A DNA stretch of 64,000 bases. Origin: Actinomycetes bacterium (GTDB taxonomy: Bacteria; Actinomycetota; Thermoleophilia; RBG-16-64-13). Below are positions 44,095-54,730 of this stretch, in pieces. The number at the start of each line of letters is the position of its first letter. Position 1 is the first letter of the stretch. Both the position numbers and the translations under genes were made by a program. The stretch lies in the NCBI GenBank assembly GCA_024637035.1, contig JAGXFW010000004.1:62001-126000 (forward strand), in the 5' to 3' direction. The notes beneath the pieces are model-generated. The model was not told the DNA's origin. It was given only the letters and a program-made list of their open reading frames with translations, and searched no databases.

Positions 44095-45204
44095 TCAGTC
44101 CCACTCACACACCCAACGGCCGGTGAGCTGGCGCTTCGCCATCTTCTCGGCGATGTCGTTGATGTCCTCGAGCTTGAACTTGCCGGCCACCAGCTTGTCG
44201 AGCTTCATCTCGCCGGTCATGGCCAGATCGACCAGTTTGGGGATGTCGTTGTGGGTGGAGATGGACCCGTAGAGCCCACCGTGGATCGACTTCTGGTGGA
44301 ACGGCAGGAGTTGCAGCGGCAGGTCGGCGGTCTCGTCGTGCCGCATTACGCCGGCCACTACCAGCTTGCCGAGGGCGGCGAGGGCCCACCACGCCTGCAC
44401 GATAGCCCCGGGACTGCCGATGGCCTCGAAGATGATGTCCGCCCCGCCACCGGTGAGGTCTTGGATGATCGGAACCGGGTCCGTTCCGTCGTTGCAGATG
44501 AAGTGGGTGGCGCCGAACTCGCGGGCGATCTCCTCACGTTCCGGCTGGATGTCCACCGCGATGAGCGGGTTGGCCTGCCGCATCTTCGCCGCCCGCAGGA
44601 TGTTCAGACCAACGCCGCCCATGCCCCACACCGCCACCGAATCGCCCGGCTTCACCTTCGCGATGTTGGCGACCGTCCCCCAGCCGGTGGGGATGCAACA
44701 AGCCATGAGCGCGGCGTACTCCAGGGGGAAGTCCTTGCGGATGGGGATCACGCCGTCCTCGGGCACCACAGAGTAGCTGGAGAAGCCGGAGACGAAGCTG
44801 TTGTGTTGAACGGTCTTGCCGTCCTTGTCGGTGTACCGGCTGGTGCCGTCCAATAGCACCCCGGCGGCGAAGTTCTCGAAGTTTCCCATGCACACGTTGC
44901 CGAAGCCTTCTCGACATGTGTAGCACTGACCGCAGGGCACCATCCACGTGGACACGATGTGGTCGCCCACTTTCGCCTTGGTGACGCCCGGGCCCACGGC
45001 CTCGACGACGCCGGCGCACTCGTGGCCTACCACCTTCGGCATGGTCTCGATGATGCCGCCCTGCTTGATCGAGAGGTCGCTGTGGCAGTAGCCGGTGTAG
45101 GCATACTTGACCAGGACCTCGCGCTCCTTGGGATCCGCGAGTTCGAGTTCCTCGATCCGGTAGGGCTCGTTGACCCCCCGTAGCACCGCCGCTTTCACCT
45201 TCAT
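44095..45204 (-). CDS. Zinc-dependent alcohol dehydrogenase (MDR, class III-like)
   Basis: 369 residues. Catalytic zinc ligands: Cys in YTGYCHSDLS, His-Glu in VVGHECAGVVE and Cys in ALMACCIPTGWG. The structural zinc site is CGQCYTCREGFGNVC. The NAD-binding VAVWGMGGVGLNILRAAK follows. This layout resembles class III and NDMA-dependent dehydrogenases, oxidising alcohols or aldehyde adducts. An NDMA-dependent type would need mycofactocin genes, which are not in the window. The start is followed by MKVKAAVLRG and preceded by GGGGG about 11 nt away. Confidence 0.9.
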   Translation of the reverse strand: MKVKAAVLRGVNEPYRIEELELADPKEREVLVKYAYTGYCHSDLSIKQGGIIETMPKVVGHECAGVVEAVGPGVTKAKVGDHIVSTWMVPCGQCYTCREGFGNVCMGNFENFAAGVLLDGTSRYTDKDGKTVQHNSFVSGFSSYSVVPEDGVIPIRKDFPLEYAALMACCIPTGWGTVANIAKVKPGDSVAVWGMGGVGLNILRAAKMRQANPLIAVDIQPEREEIAREFGATHFICNDGTDPVPIIQDLTGGGADIIFEAIGSPGAIVQAWWALAALGKLVVAGVMRHDETADLPLQLLPFHQKSIHGGLYGSISTHNDIPKLVDLAMTGEMKLDKLVAGKFKLEDINDIAEKMAKRQLTGRWVCEWD

Positions 45205-45357
45205 GATCGACGTACCCCCGTTCGGTTGATCCGCTTTCGAGTGTCTGTTGTCTGATTACTTTTTCACGTTGTCCGGATCATCGCAATGGTACTGAACCAG
45301 GGCGCGGGGCGCCGTCATCCCAACCGGCGCAGCTACGCGGTCGCTCGAGCGGTCAGG

Positions 45358-46677
45358 TCAAGCCACGGGCAGGACGAGCCGGTCTTCCACCCGCGGGCGG
45401 CTTGTGGACGGCGGGCGCACGAATTGTATGAGGACGGCCGAGATCAGACACAGCGCGCCAAGATATCCGAACACCAACGGGTATCCGCCCCCGGTGTCCG
45501 CCAGCGTACCAGCCAGGAGGGGTCCGAGGGCGCCCGCTACGAATCCGTATGCGGTGAATATCAGGCCGTACACCGCGCCGAAGTGTCCGATCCCGAAACA
45601 GTCGACCGCCAGAGGGGCCGACACCGCGAAGAGCGTGCCGAACCCGAAGCCGACGATCGCCGCGAGCACCGCGATCGTTGCCAACGAATCGACGTGCGGC
45701 AGCATGAAGTAGGCCAGGCCCGCGGCGAGGAACGTAGCCCCCATGGTCCGCACTCGGTGGATACGATCGGAGAAGTAGCCGGTGACGATGCGGCTCAGCC
45801 CATTGGTGACATTGAAAGCGGTGAGGATCACCACGGCCGACTCGAACTCGAACCCGCGTGACACGCCGTAGTCCACCGACAGAGAGACCAGCGATACGCA
45901 GGCGGCGCCGTTGAGAGCCCACACCGTCCAGATGAGCCAGAAGTTCCGAGTGCGCAGACTCTGCCGCACTGTGAGGGAAAGAGCGGCCTGGGAGGCACCA
46001 CGTTGTGCGTCCGAACCGATCCGGTTCCCGGCCGCGGATGTCTCGCCGGATGTCTCGCCGGCCGGTGCGCCGGCCCTCTCCACGTCGGCGTCGCCGGGCA
46101 CGGAGACCAGCCGGGATAGGGCCACTCCGAACCCCAGTGCGAGGACCCCCGCCACCACGCACATGGCTCGGTAGCCCATCGCCCCCAGCGCCAGTGCGAA
46201 GAGCGGCGACATGATGGCACCCGCCGAACCGAACACCAGGTTCACGACTCCCGAGACCAGGCCCCGCCGCGCCGGATACCAGCGCTGCACCACGGTCAGA
46301 GCTGGGATCATGACGAAGCACGAAGAAGCTCCGCTGACGAAGGCCCACGCGTACACCAGGTAGATGTTCGACGCGAAGGGCAGGGCCACGACGCTCGACC
46401 CGGCCAGTGCCGCGCCGATGGCGAGCATCATCTTGGGCCCCAGTCGCTCCTGCCAGGTGCCCACCAGGAACATGAAGACACCGAGCGCCGCGAGCATGAA
46501 GAAGATGATCGCTCCCACCGCCCCACGACCCACCCCGAAGGCCTGCTGCCAGTGCGGCCCGAGGACCCCCGGCAGGCCGAAGGCGAAGGCCCCGGGCCAG
46601 AACAGCGCGAGTGCGCCGCCGGCGACGGCCAGTTTGCCCGCGCGGGACGAAGCGCGGGGAGCGGAGGTTGTCGTCAC
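45358..46677 (-). CDS. MFS transporter, oxalate/formate antiporter-like
   Basis: 439 residues, 12 helices, from GTG 46677. The opening GALALFWPGAFAFGLPGVLG, VVQRWYPARRGLVSGVVNLV and LSRIVTGYFSDRIHRV match the OFA (oxalate:formate/monocarboxylate) MFS family. A charged loop of about 40 residues with GETSGETS repeats joins the halves. The substrate is presumably a monocarboxylate. Start choice: GTG with GGGACG nearby; a longer frame upstream covers the short-chain dehydrogenase remnant and is not used. Confidence 0.82.
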   Translation of the reverse strand: MTTTSAPRASSRAGKLAVAGGALALFWPGAFAFGLPGVLGPHWQQAFGVGRGAVGAIIFFMLAALGVFMFLVGTWQERLGPKMMLAIGAALAGSSVVALPFASNIYLVYAWAFVSGASSCFVMIPALTVVQRWYPARRGLVSGVVNLVFGSAGAIMSPLFALALGAMGYRAMCVVAGVLALGFGVALSRLVSVPGDADVERAGAPAGETSGETSAAGNRIGSDAQRGASQAALSLTVRQSLRTRNFWLIWTVWALNGAACVSLVSLSVDYGVSRGFEFESAVVILTAFNVTNGLSRIVTGYFSDRIHRVRTMGATFLAAGLAYFMLPHVDSLATIAVLAAIVGFGFGTLFAVSAPLAVDCFGIGHFGAVYGLIFTAYGFVAGALGPLLAGTLADTGGGYPLVFGYLGALCLISAVLIQFVRPPSTSRPRVEDRLVLPVA

Positions 46678-46723
46678 GTTCGTCCCATTCTGCTCTGATC
46701 GACGCGAACGGGACCCGTGGGCA

Positions 46724-47331
46724 TCAGTCGTCCGAAGACGAGGATCGCATCTCCTCCGGGTGCTCCGGGCCTGGGGCCAGCACCACCTCGGCCTCCCCGG
46801 TGCGGATGGCGCGGGCGACAGCCGTTGCCACATACTCGGCCGTGTGGGGCGTGAAGCGACCGGATCCCCCCACGTGTCCGGCTCGCAGACTCTCATGGAA
46901 CTCGGTGGCTGTGACCCACGGATACACCAGCGAGACCACGATGCCGTCTGGCGCGAGTTCCTCTCGAGCTACGAAGGAGAGCATGTTGAGGGCCGACTTG
47001 GTTGCCGCATACGCGCCCAGGCCGGGGATGACCGTGCGAGTGGTGCCCGAACTGATGTTCACGATGGCCCCTCCACCTTGCCGGCGCATATGGGGACTCG
47101 CCCGAAGCGTTCGACGGTCGTCTCGACCATGGCGCGCACCTGCTCGGGCTGCCGCATGTCGACGGCCAGGGGCCGGGCGCCGTCCAGTTCGCGGGCAAGT
47201 GCATCCAGGCGCTCGAGGCGACGCGCGGCCAGGACGGGCACCGCTCCCAGCCGGTGCAGCAGGCGAGCGGTCGCTTCCCCGATGCCCGAGGAGGCCCCCG
47301 TGACGATAACGACCTTTCCGGATAGCTCCAT
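46724..47331 (-). pseudogene. Short-chain dehydrogenase with internal deletion
   Basis: ATG 47331 begins MELSGKVVIVTGASSGIGEA (the TGxxxGIG cofactor motif) and runs to VERFGRV near 47105. There the frame changes and the sequence resumes at MRRQGGGAIVNISSG, with YAATKSALN (catalytic YxxxK) and the C-terminus to 46724. The NNAG strand and about 45-50 following residues are missing. With the shift in frame the enzyme cannot be made. An ATG at 47343 is an alternative start. Confidence 0.75.
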
Positions 47332-47446
47332 GACGGTGAGCATACCGGCCAAGAGGTCGTGTGCCCACCGCGCAGCCGAGACCCCCTTGTCGCGAAAACG
47401 ATTCCGTGCAAAACTGTTTCGGGCAAAACGAACGCCTGAGGGGTCG

Positions 47447-47531
47447 GCCCCCGAGTCGGCCCTCGAATCGGCCCCGGGAAGTCCCCCGGGAGGTCCCGGA
47501 GAGGTCCCCGAGAGGCCCCCGAGAAGCCCCA
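47447..47531. repeat. GC-rich degenerate tandem tract
   Basis: Iterations of GTCGGCCCCCGAG and of GGTCCC(C)GAGAGG-like units over about 85 bp in the divergent region between the broken dehydrogenase and the MarR gene. A short palindrome AAACTGTTT lies 36 bp to the left (about 47413-47421). Confidence 0.6.
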
Positions 47532-47551
47532 CTAGAAGGACGTGTCACATC

Positions 47552-48127
47552 GTGCATCACCCAACCGGCAGCCCCCATCCTCTGACGCTGGAGTTCGAAG
47601 GCGTCGATGAACTCACTGCCCAGGTGTTCCATGCCTTCAGACGGGCGATCCAGCTTCAGCGCCAGCTGGTCATGAAGACCTTGGCGCTGCAAGGTGGGCA
47701 CCATGGGGAGGCGTTCTGCCTGCGTGTGCTCGCCGAGAACGACGGCATGAGTCAGCGCGACTTGGCGGCTGTGCTGCACCTGTCGCGACCCCGCGTGACC
47801 AAACTCCTACAGGCTTTGGAGGCGACCGGCGCGGTGGCGCGGCGCACCGACGAACGCGACCGCCGTCTCACCCGGGTGTTCCTCACGGCGGATGGGCGAC
47901 GGCGTGAGGGCGAGTTGCACGCGAGGTGGGCGGATCACGTCAACATGACCATCGGCGTCCTCTCGGAGGCCGATCGGCGAGAACTGGGGCGTCTCTTGGA
48001 CGAAGTGTCCGATCGCTCCGCCCTCCTCCTGGGCGACATCGAGGCGCCACACGCGGCGTCGGTCGAAGCGCCTGCGGCACCAGTGGCTCCACCGACACCT
48101 GCGTCCGGGAAGGGGTCGGTCCGATGA
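47552..48127 (+). CDS. MarR-family regulator
   Basis: 191 residues from GTG 47552 (AAGGA upstream). FRRAIQLQRQLVMKTLALQG starts the dimer helices; LRVLAENDGMSQRDLAAVLH and SRPRVTKLLQALEATGAVAR form the helix-turn-helix, with the wing RRTDERDRRLTRVFLT. The C-terminus is an Ala/Pro tail. Its stop overlaps the first ABC exporter gene by 4 nt (ATGA), so it is the operon's own regulator, likely derepressed by a transported compound. Confidence 0.87.
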   Translation: MHHPTGSPHPLTLEFEGVDELTAQVFHAFRRAIQLQRQLVMKTLALQGGHHGEAFCLRVLAENDGMSQRDLAAVLHLSRPRVTKLLQALEATGAVARRTDERDRRLTRVFLTADGRRREGELHARWADHVNMTIGVLSEADRRELGRLLDEVSDRSALLLGDIEAPHAASVEAPAAPVAPPTPASGKGSVR

Positions 48128-49866
48128 CTCGACTCCTGGTGGTCCTCCTCAAGAACTACCGCAGGGCGATAGCACTCGTCGTGTTGCTGGCGCTCGCACA
48201 GACCTTCGCCAACCTGTACCTCCCCGACCTGAACGCCAAGATCATCAACGACGGCGTCGTCAAGGGTGACACCGGCTACATCCTGCGCATGGGCGGGTTC
48301 ATGCTGCTCGTGACGGTGTTGCTCGTGGCCGTGTCCGTGATGCTGGCGTACTGGGGCTCCAAAGTCGCTATGTCCTTCGGGCGCGACCTGCGCAGCGATC
48401 TCTTCCGAAAGGTGGAGAGCTTCTCGCAGAACGAGGTGAACCAATTCGGCGCACCCTCCCTGATCACCCGCGGCACCAACGACGTGCAGCAGGTGCAGAT
48501 GGTCGTGGCGATCGGTCTCACCATGATGATCGTGGCCCCCCTTATGGGATTCGGGGGTATCGTCATGGCCGTGCGTCAGGACGTGCCTTTGTCCGCCCTG
48601 CTCGTGGTCATCATCCCGGTGATGGGCGTGGTGCTGGGGCTGATCATCGTGCGCGCTGTGCCCCTCTTCCGCTCGATACAGGTGAAGATCGACCGCATAA
48701 ACCAAGTGACGCGCGAGGTGCTCACCGGCATGCGGGTGATCCGCGCCTTCGCCCGAGGTGAGTACGAGGAGCAGCGGTTCGACGAGGCCAACCTGGACCT
48801 CACCGACACGGGTCTGCGGGTCGCGCGGTTGTTCGCGCTCATGTTCCCCGCCTTGTTCGGCATCTTCAACCTCTCCACAGTCGCGATCATGTACTTCGGT
48901 GCGTTCCGCGTGGACAGCGGGGAGATGCCCATCGGTAATCTCACCGCGTTCCTCGCGTATGTCATGCAGATCCTCATGTCGGTGATGATGGCCACCATGA
49001 TGCTGGCCATGGTCCCGCGCGCGGCAGCCTCGGGCGACCGCATCCAGGAGGTGCTCGACGTGGAGCCGTCTGTGGCCGACCCGGCGACCCCACTCCGGCT
49101 GGTCGTCACGGACGGCGCACGACGCGGCCGGGTCGAGTTCAAGAGCGTGGAGTTCGGGTATCCGGGTGCGGAGAACCCCGTGCTCTGCGACATATCGTTC
49201 ACGGTCGCGCCCGGGCGCACGACGGCCATCGTCGGGAGCACGGGAAGCGGCAAGTCGACGCTCATCAGCCTGATACCCCGCTTCTACGACGTGACGGGCG
49301 GGAGTATCGAGATGGATGGCCATGATATCCGTGCGGTGGATCGGGATGATCTGTGGAGCCAGATCGGGTTCGTTCCGCAGAAAGCCTTCCTCTTCACGGG
49401 CACGATCGCGAGCAATCTGCGCTTCGGGTCGGAGACAGCCTCAGATGCCGACCTGTGGCACGCCCTCTCCATCGCTCAGGCGAAGGAGTTCGTGGCCGAC
49501 ATGCCCGACGGGCTGGAATCGCCCGTCAAGCAAGGGGGAAGCAACCTCTCGGGCGGCCAGCGACAGCGGCTCGCCATCGCTCGCGCCCTCGTGAAGAAGC
49601 CGGACATCTACGTGTTCGACGACAGCTTCTCGGCTCTCGACTTCAAGACCGACTCCAAGCTGCGCGCGGCCCTGAAGAGCGAGGTCGGCGGCGCCGCGGT
49701 CATCATCGTCGCGCAACGTGTGAGCAGCATCATGCAGGCAGACCAGATCGTGGTGCTCGACAAGGGTACGGTCGCCGGGATCGGCACCCACCCTGAGCTC
49801 ATGGAGACGTGCGAAACCTACCGCGAGATCGTGTACTCACAGCTGTCGGCGGAGGAGGTGGCATGA
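48124..49866 (+). CDS. ABC exporter half-transporter (degenerate NBD)
   Basis: 580 residues. Six helices occupy about residues 15-320. NBD motifs: Walker A VGSTGSGKST, Q-loop FVPQKAFLF, signature NLSGGQRQRLAIARAL, Walker B IYVFDDSFSALD. Asp replaces the catalytic Glu after Walker B, as in the degenerate half of heterodimeric exporters such as LmrCD or BmrCD. It overlaps the MarR gene upstream and its partner downstream, each by 4 nt. Probable multidrug or lipid export. Confidence 0.92.
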   Translation: MTRLLVVLLKNYRRAIALVVLLALAQTFANLYLPDLNAKIINDGVVKGDTGYILRMGGFMLLVTVLLVAVSVMLAYWGSKVAMSFGRDLRSDLFRKVESFSQNEVNQFGAPSLITRGTNDVQQVQMVVAIGLTMMIVAPLMGFGGIVMAVRQDVPLSALLVVIIPVMGVVLGLIIVRAVPLFRSIQVKIDRINQVTREVLTGMRVIRAFARGEYEEQRFDEANLDLTDTGLRVARLFALMFPALFGIFNLSTVAIMYFGAFRVDSGEMPIGNLTAFLAYVMQILMSVMMATMMLAMVPRAAASGDRIQEVLDVEPSVADPATPLRLVVTDGARRGRVEFKSVEFGYPGAENPVLCDISFTVAPGRTTAIVGSTGSGKSTLISLIPRFYDVTGGSIEMDGHDIRAVDRDDLWSQIGFVPQKAFLFTGTIASNLRFGSETASDADLWHALSIAQAKEFVADMPDGLESPVKQGGSNLSGGQRQRLAIARALVKKPDIYVFDDSFSALDFKTDSKLRAALKSEVGGAAVIIVAQRVSSIMQADQIVVLDKGTVAGIGTHPELMETCETYREIVYSQLSAEEVA

Positions 49867-51842
49867 GCGAGCGGGAGGAGATCGCCTCCGACGATGTCGC
49901 CAAGAAACGGACGCCGCCCAGCGGCCCTGGATTCGGCCCGCCCGGGCTCCATGGCACCGGAGCGAAGGCAAAGGACTTCAAAGGCTCGTTCAAGCGCCTC
50001 GCCGGGCGATTGCAGCCCGAACTGTGGAAGATATGTCTGATCGTGACCCTGGCTGTGGCCAGCGTGGTCCTGACCGTGGCCGCACCGAAGATCCTCGCCC
50101 AGGCCACCGACCTGATCTTCGAGGGAGCCATCAGCAGCCAGCTCTCCGAAGGTGTGACCCAGGAGCAGGCGATCGCCGCGCTCAAGGCGCAGGGGCAGGA
50201 CCAGCTTGCCAGCATGCTCTCCAGCATGGACCTCCACCCGGGCCAAGGCATCGACATGGGTGCGGTGGGCGACGTGCTCTTGCTTGTCTTGGGACTGTAC
50301 CTGGCGGGCGCGCTCTTCACCTGGCTCCAGGCCTACCTCATGGCCGGCGTGGTCCAGAGGGTGGTGTATCGCCTTCGACGTGAGGTCGACCTGAAACTCG
50401 CCCGGCTCCCGCTTCAATACTTCGACGGTCACGCCCGCGGCGACACCTTGAGCCGTTTGACCAACGACATCGACAACATCCAGCAGACCCTGCAGCAGAC
50501 GCTTACGCAGATCATCACCGCCATCCTCACGCTGGTCGGCGTGCTCGCGATGATGTTCTGGATCAGCCCCTTGTTGGCGGCGATCTCGCTGATCAGCGTG
50601 CCGCTGTCGGTCGTCGTGACCATGCTCATCGCCAAGCGTTCGCAGAAGCAGTTCGCCGTGCAGTGGGAAGCCACGGGTAGCCTGAGCGGGCACGTGGAGG
50701 AGATGTTCACCGGCCATAACATCGTGAAGGTCTTCGGCCGGCAGAAGGAGGCGATCGCCAAGTTCGACGAGGAGAACGACAAGCTCTTCCGGGCGAGCTT
50801 CAAGGCCCAGTTCATCTCGGGCATCATCATGCCGTCGATGATGTTCATCGGCAATCTCAACTATGCGGCCATCGCCGTGCTCGGCGGGCTGCGGGTTGCG
50901 AGCGGCACCATGTCTCTGGGCGACGTACAGGCGTTCATCCAGTACTCGCGCCAGTTCACTCAGCCCATCACCCAAACCGCCAGCGTGGCCAACGTGCTGC
51001 AATCAGCTCTGGCTTCGTCGGAGCGGGTCTTCGAGCTCCTCGACGAGGCTGAGGAGACGCCGGACGTGGTCGAGCCAGCCGTGCTCACGAAGATCAGTGG
51101 TCGCCTCAGCCTCAAGGGCGTCTCGTTCCGCTACCTGCCCGACACCCCCCTGATCGAGAACCTCGACCTCGAGGTCGCTCCCGGGCAGACGGTGGCGATC
51201 GTCGGGCCGACCGGAGCCGGCAAGACGACCCTCGTCAACCTGCTGATGCGCTTCTACGAGATCGACAGCGGCAGCATCTTCATCGACGACGTCGACACTC
51301 GGAACATGGCGCGGGCCGACCTTCGTCGACTGTTCGGCATGGTGCTTCAGGATGCCTGGCTGTTCGGCGGCACTATTCGCGAGAACATCGCCTATGGGAA
51401 GGACGACACGACCGAGGAGGAGATCCAGGCCGCCGCCGAGGCGGCTCACGTGGACCACTTCGTGCGTACCCTGGCCGAGGGCTACGACACTCGGCTCGAC
51501 GACGATTCCGCGCACGTGTCGCAGGGCGAGCGCCAGTTGCTCACGATCGCACGCGCGTTCCTGGTCGATCCGCAGATACTCATCCTCGATGAGGCCACCA
51601 GCTCGGTGGACACCCGCACCGAGGTCTTGATCCAGAAGGCCATGTCCCGGCTGCTGCGCGGCCGCACCAGCTTCGTCATCGCTCACCGGCTCTCGACGAT
51701 CCGCGACGCCGATGTCATCCTGGTGATGAACGAAGGCAGCATCATCGAGAAGGGCACCCACGAGGAACTCCTGACCGCGCGCGGCTTCTACTACGACCTG
51801 TATAGCAGTCAGTTTGCGGAGGCCCTCGCCGAGGCATCATAG
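49863..51842 (+). CDS. ABC exporter half-transporter (catalytic NBD)
   Basis: 659 residues. A cytoplasmic N-terminus of about 50 residues precedes six helices with a large insertion (about residues 80-135) between helices 1 and 2 (SEGVTQEQAIAALKAQGQ), absent in the partner. NBD: Walker A VGPTGAGKTT, Q-loop MVLQDAWLF, signature HVSQGERQLLTIARA (VSQGE instead of LSGGQ), Walker B ILILDEATSSVD with the catalytic Glu, and H-loop FVIAHRLSTI. It should form the heterodimer with the preceding protein. ATG 49863 overlaps the previous stop. Confidence 0.92.
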   Translation: MSEREEIASDDVAKKRTPPSGPGFGPPGLHGTGAKAKDFKGSFKRLAGRLQPELWKICLIVTLAVASVVLTVAAPKILAQATDLIFEGAISSQLSEGVTQEQAIAALKAQGQDQLASMLSSMDLHPGQGIDMGAVGDVLLLVLGLYLAGALFTWLQAYLMAGVVQRVVYRLRREVDLKLARLPLQYFDGHARGDTLSRLTNDIDNIQQTLQQTLTQIITAILTLVGVLAMMFWISPLLAAISLISVPLSVVVTMLIAKRSQKQFAVQWEATGSLSGHVEEMFTGHNIVKVFGRQKEAIAKFDEENDKLFRASFKAQFISGIIMPSMMFIGNLNYAAIAVLGGLRVASGTMSLGDVQAFIQYSRQFTQPITQTASVANVLQSALASSERVFELLDEAEETPDVVEPAVLTKISGRLSLKGVSFRYLPDTPLIENLDLEVAPGQTVAIVGPTGAGKTTLVNLLMRFYEIDSGSIFIDDVDTRNMARADLRRLFGMVLQDAWLFGGTIRENIAYGKDDTTEEEIQAAAEAAHVDHFVRTLAEGYDTRLDDDSAHVSQGERQLLTIARAFLVDPQILILDEATSSVDTRTEVLIQKAMSRLLRGRTSFVIAHRLSTIRDADVILVMNEGSIIEKGTHEELLTARGFYYDLYSSQFAEALAEAS

Positions 51843-51872
51843 CGGTACCGGCGGCACACCCGCTCCGCCTGC

Positions 51873-51890
51873 CCCGCCGCGTGCGGCGGG
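51873..51890 (+). terminator. Possible hairpin after the ABC operon
   Basis: CCCGCCGC-GT-GCGGCGGG, 8-bp stem with a tight loop, 31 bp after the ABC stop. No T tract. Confidence 0.35.
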
Positions 51891-51947
51891 CGGTGAGACG
51901 CAGCAGGCGGGGAGGCGCGGCGCGAATCTGTTTGTGGAGGGGATCCC

Positions 51948-53096
51948 ATGCTCTATCGCACATTAGGCCGCTCCGGCCCGGAGGTCTCGATCCTCGGCTT
52001 CGGCTGCATGCGCCTGCCCGTGCTCGGCGAGCGCCACGACCGCATCGACGCACCCAGGGCCACCGCCATGCTCCACGAGGCCATCGAAGCCGGTGTCAAC
52101 TACGTGGACACCGCGTATCCCTACCACGGTGTCTCTCACACCGAACCGGGCATGAGCGAGATGTTTGTGGGTGAGGCACTGAAGGGCGGCTACCGCGACC
52201 GGGTGCTTCTTGCCACCAAGCTGCCCAGCTGGTTGGTGGACACTCGCAAGGACATGGACCGCTTCTTGAACAGCCAGCTCAAGCGTCTCCAGACCGATCA
52301 CATCGACTGCTACCTGCTCCACGGTCTGAACGCGGGCACGTGGCAGAGCCTGCAGCACCTCGGCGTGTTCGAGTTCCTCGACTCGGCCCTGGCCGACGGT
52401 CGTATCAAGTGGGCCGGGTTCTCCTTCCACGACCAAGCCGACGTGTTCTCTCCGATCGTCGACGCGTACGACTGGACGTTCTGCCAGATCCAGTACAACT
52501 ACATGGACAGGGCCTTCCAAGCGGGCGAGGCCGGTCTGCGGTATGCGGCCGAGCGTGGCCTCGGGGTGATCGTGATGGAGCCCTTGCGCGGCGGCCGACT
52601 GGCCCAGCGCGTCCCCGCGACCGTCCAAGAGGTGTGGTCCCGGGCCGCGGTGCGGCGCCTACCCGCCGCCTGGGCGCTCCGCTTCGTGTGGGACGATCCC
52701 GACGTCAGCATGCTGCTGAGCGGCATGAGCGCGCTCGATCAGGTGCGGGAGAATCTTGCCACCGCGGAGGACGCGCACCCCCGCTCCCTCTCCCTATCGG
52801 AGCTTGCCTCGATCGAAGAAGCCGCCCAGGCCTACCGGGCGCGCATCGTGGCCGACTGCACCGAATGCGGCTACTGCCTGCCGTGCTCATCGGAGGTGGA
52901 CATCCCGCGGGTGCTGGCCCACCTCAACGACGCCTCCTTCTACGACGACGTCAACGGGATACGCGAGCTCTACAACATGCGCGCGTTCGGCAAGGCCTCC
53001 ATGTGCACCGAGTGTGGCGAGTGCGAGGAGTTGTGCCCGCAGGGCCTCCCCATTCAGGAGCTGATGAAGGGCGCCGTGCGCCTGTTCGAGGAGTAG
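51948..53096 (+). CDS. Aldo/keto reductase with C-terminal ferredoxin domain
   Basis: 382 residues. The TIM barrel starts MLYRTLGRSGPEVSILGFGC, with the AKR tetrad Asp in NYVDTAYPYHG (Tyr near it), Lys in LLATKLPSW and His in YLLHGLN. The C-terminus carries two cysteine blocks, CTECGYCLPC and CTECGECEELCPQ, so [4Fe-4S] clusters. Such ferredoxin-fused AKRs are frequent in anaerobes; substrates are unknown. It follows the ABC operon with a 105-bp gap that contains a hairpin, so it is probably a separate unit. Confidence 0.88.
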   Translation: MLYRTLGRSGPEVSILGFGCMRLPVLGERHDRIDAPRATAMLHEAIEAGVNYVDTAYPYHGVSHTEPGMSEMFVGEALKGGYRDRVLLATKLPSWLVDTRKDMDRFLNSQLKRLQTDHIDCYLLHGLNAGTWQSLQHLGVFEFLDSALADGRIKWAGFSFHDQADVFSPIVDAYDWTFCQIQYNYMDRAFQAGEAGLRYAAERGLGVIVMEPLRGGRLAQRVPATVQEVWSRAAVRRLPAAWALRFVWDDPDVSMLLSGMSALDQVRENLATAEDAHPRSLSLSELASIEEAAQAYRARIVADCTECGYCLPCSSEVDIPRVLAHLNDASFYDDVNGIRELYNMRAFGKASMCTECGECEELCPQGLPIQELMKGAVRLFEE

Positions 53097-53148
53097 CGTC
53101 CGGCCGACTCACTCGTCGCACGCCCGGCTCACTCAGCTTGCGCCACGC

Positions 53149-54564
<1,416 letters not shown>

Positions 54565-54730
54565 GCCGAAGGCCTCCTCTTCGCTGCCGTGTGGGTGTGC
54601 CGGTTGTCTCCCCATGGCGTCGTGTGGGGAAACGACGGCCGACATGTTGGGCGCGGTCGCACGCGCCACGTCCATCCAGGTGCGGCGACAGCCGGTGCGT
54701 GAGCCGGCCTGTCGGTAGGCTGCAGAGCCC

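Noticed and set aside
47935-49323. 462-residue minus-strand frame over the ABC exporter gene
   Set aside because: His/Asp-rich composition typical of an antisense shadow; the plus strand has full ABC motifs.
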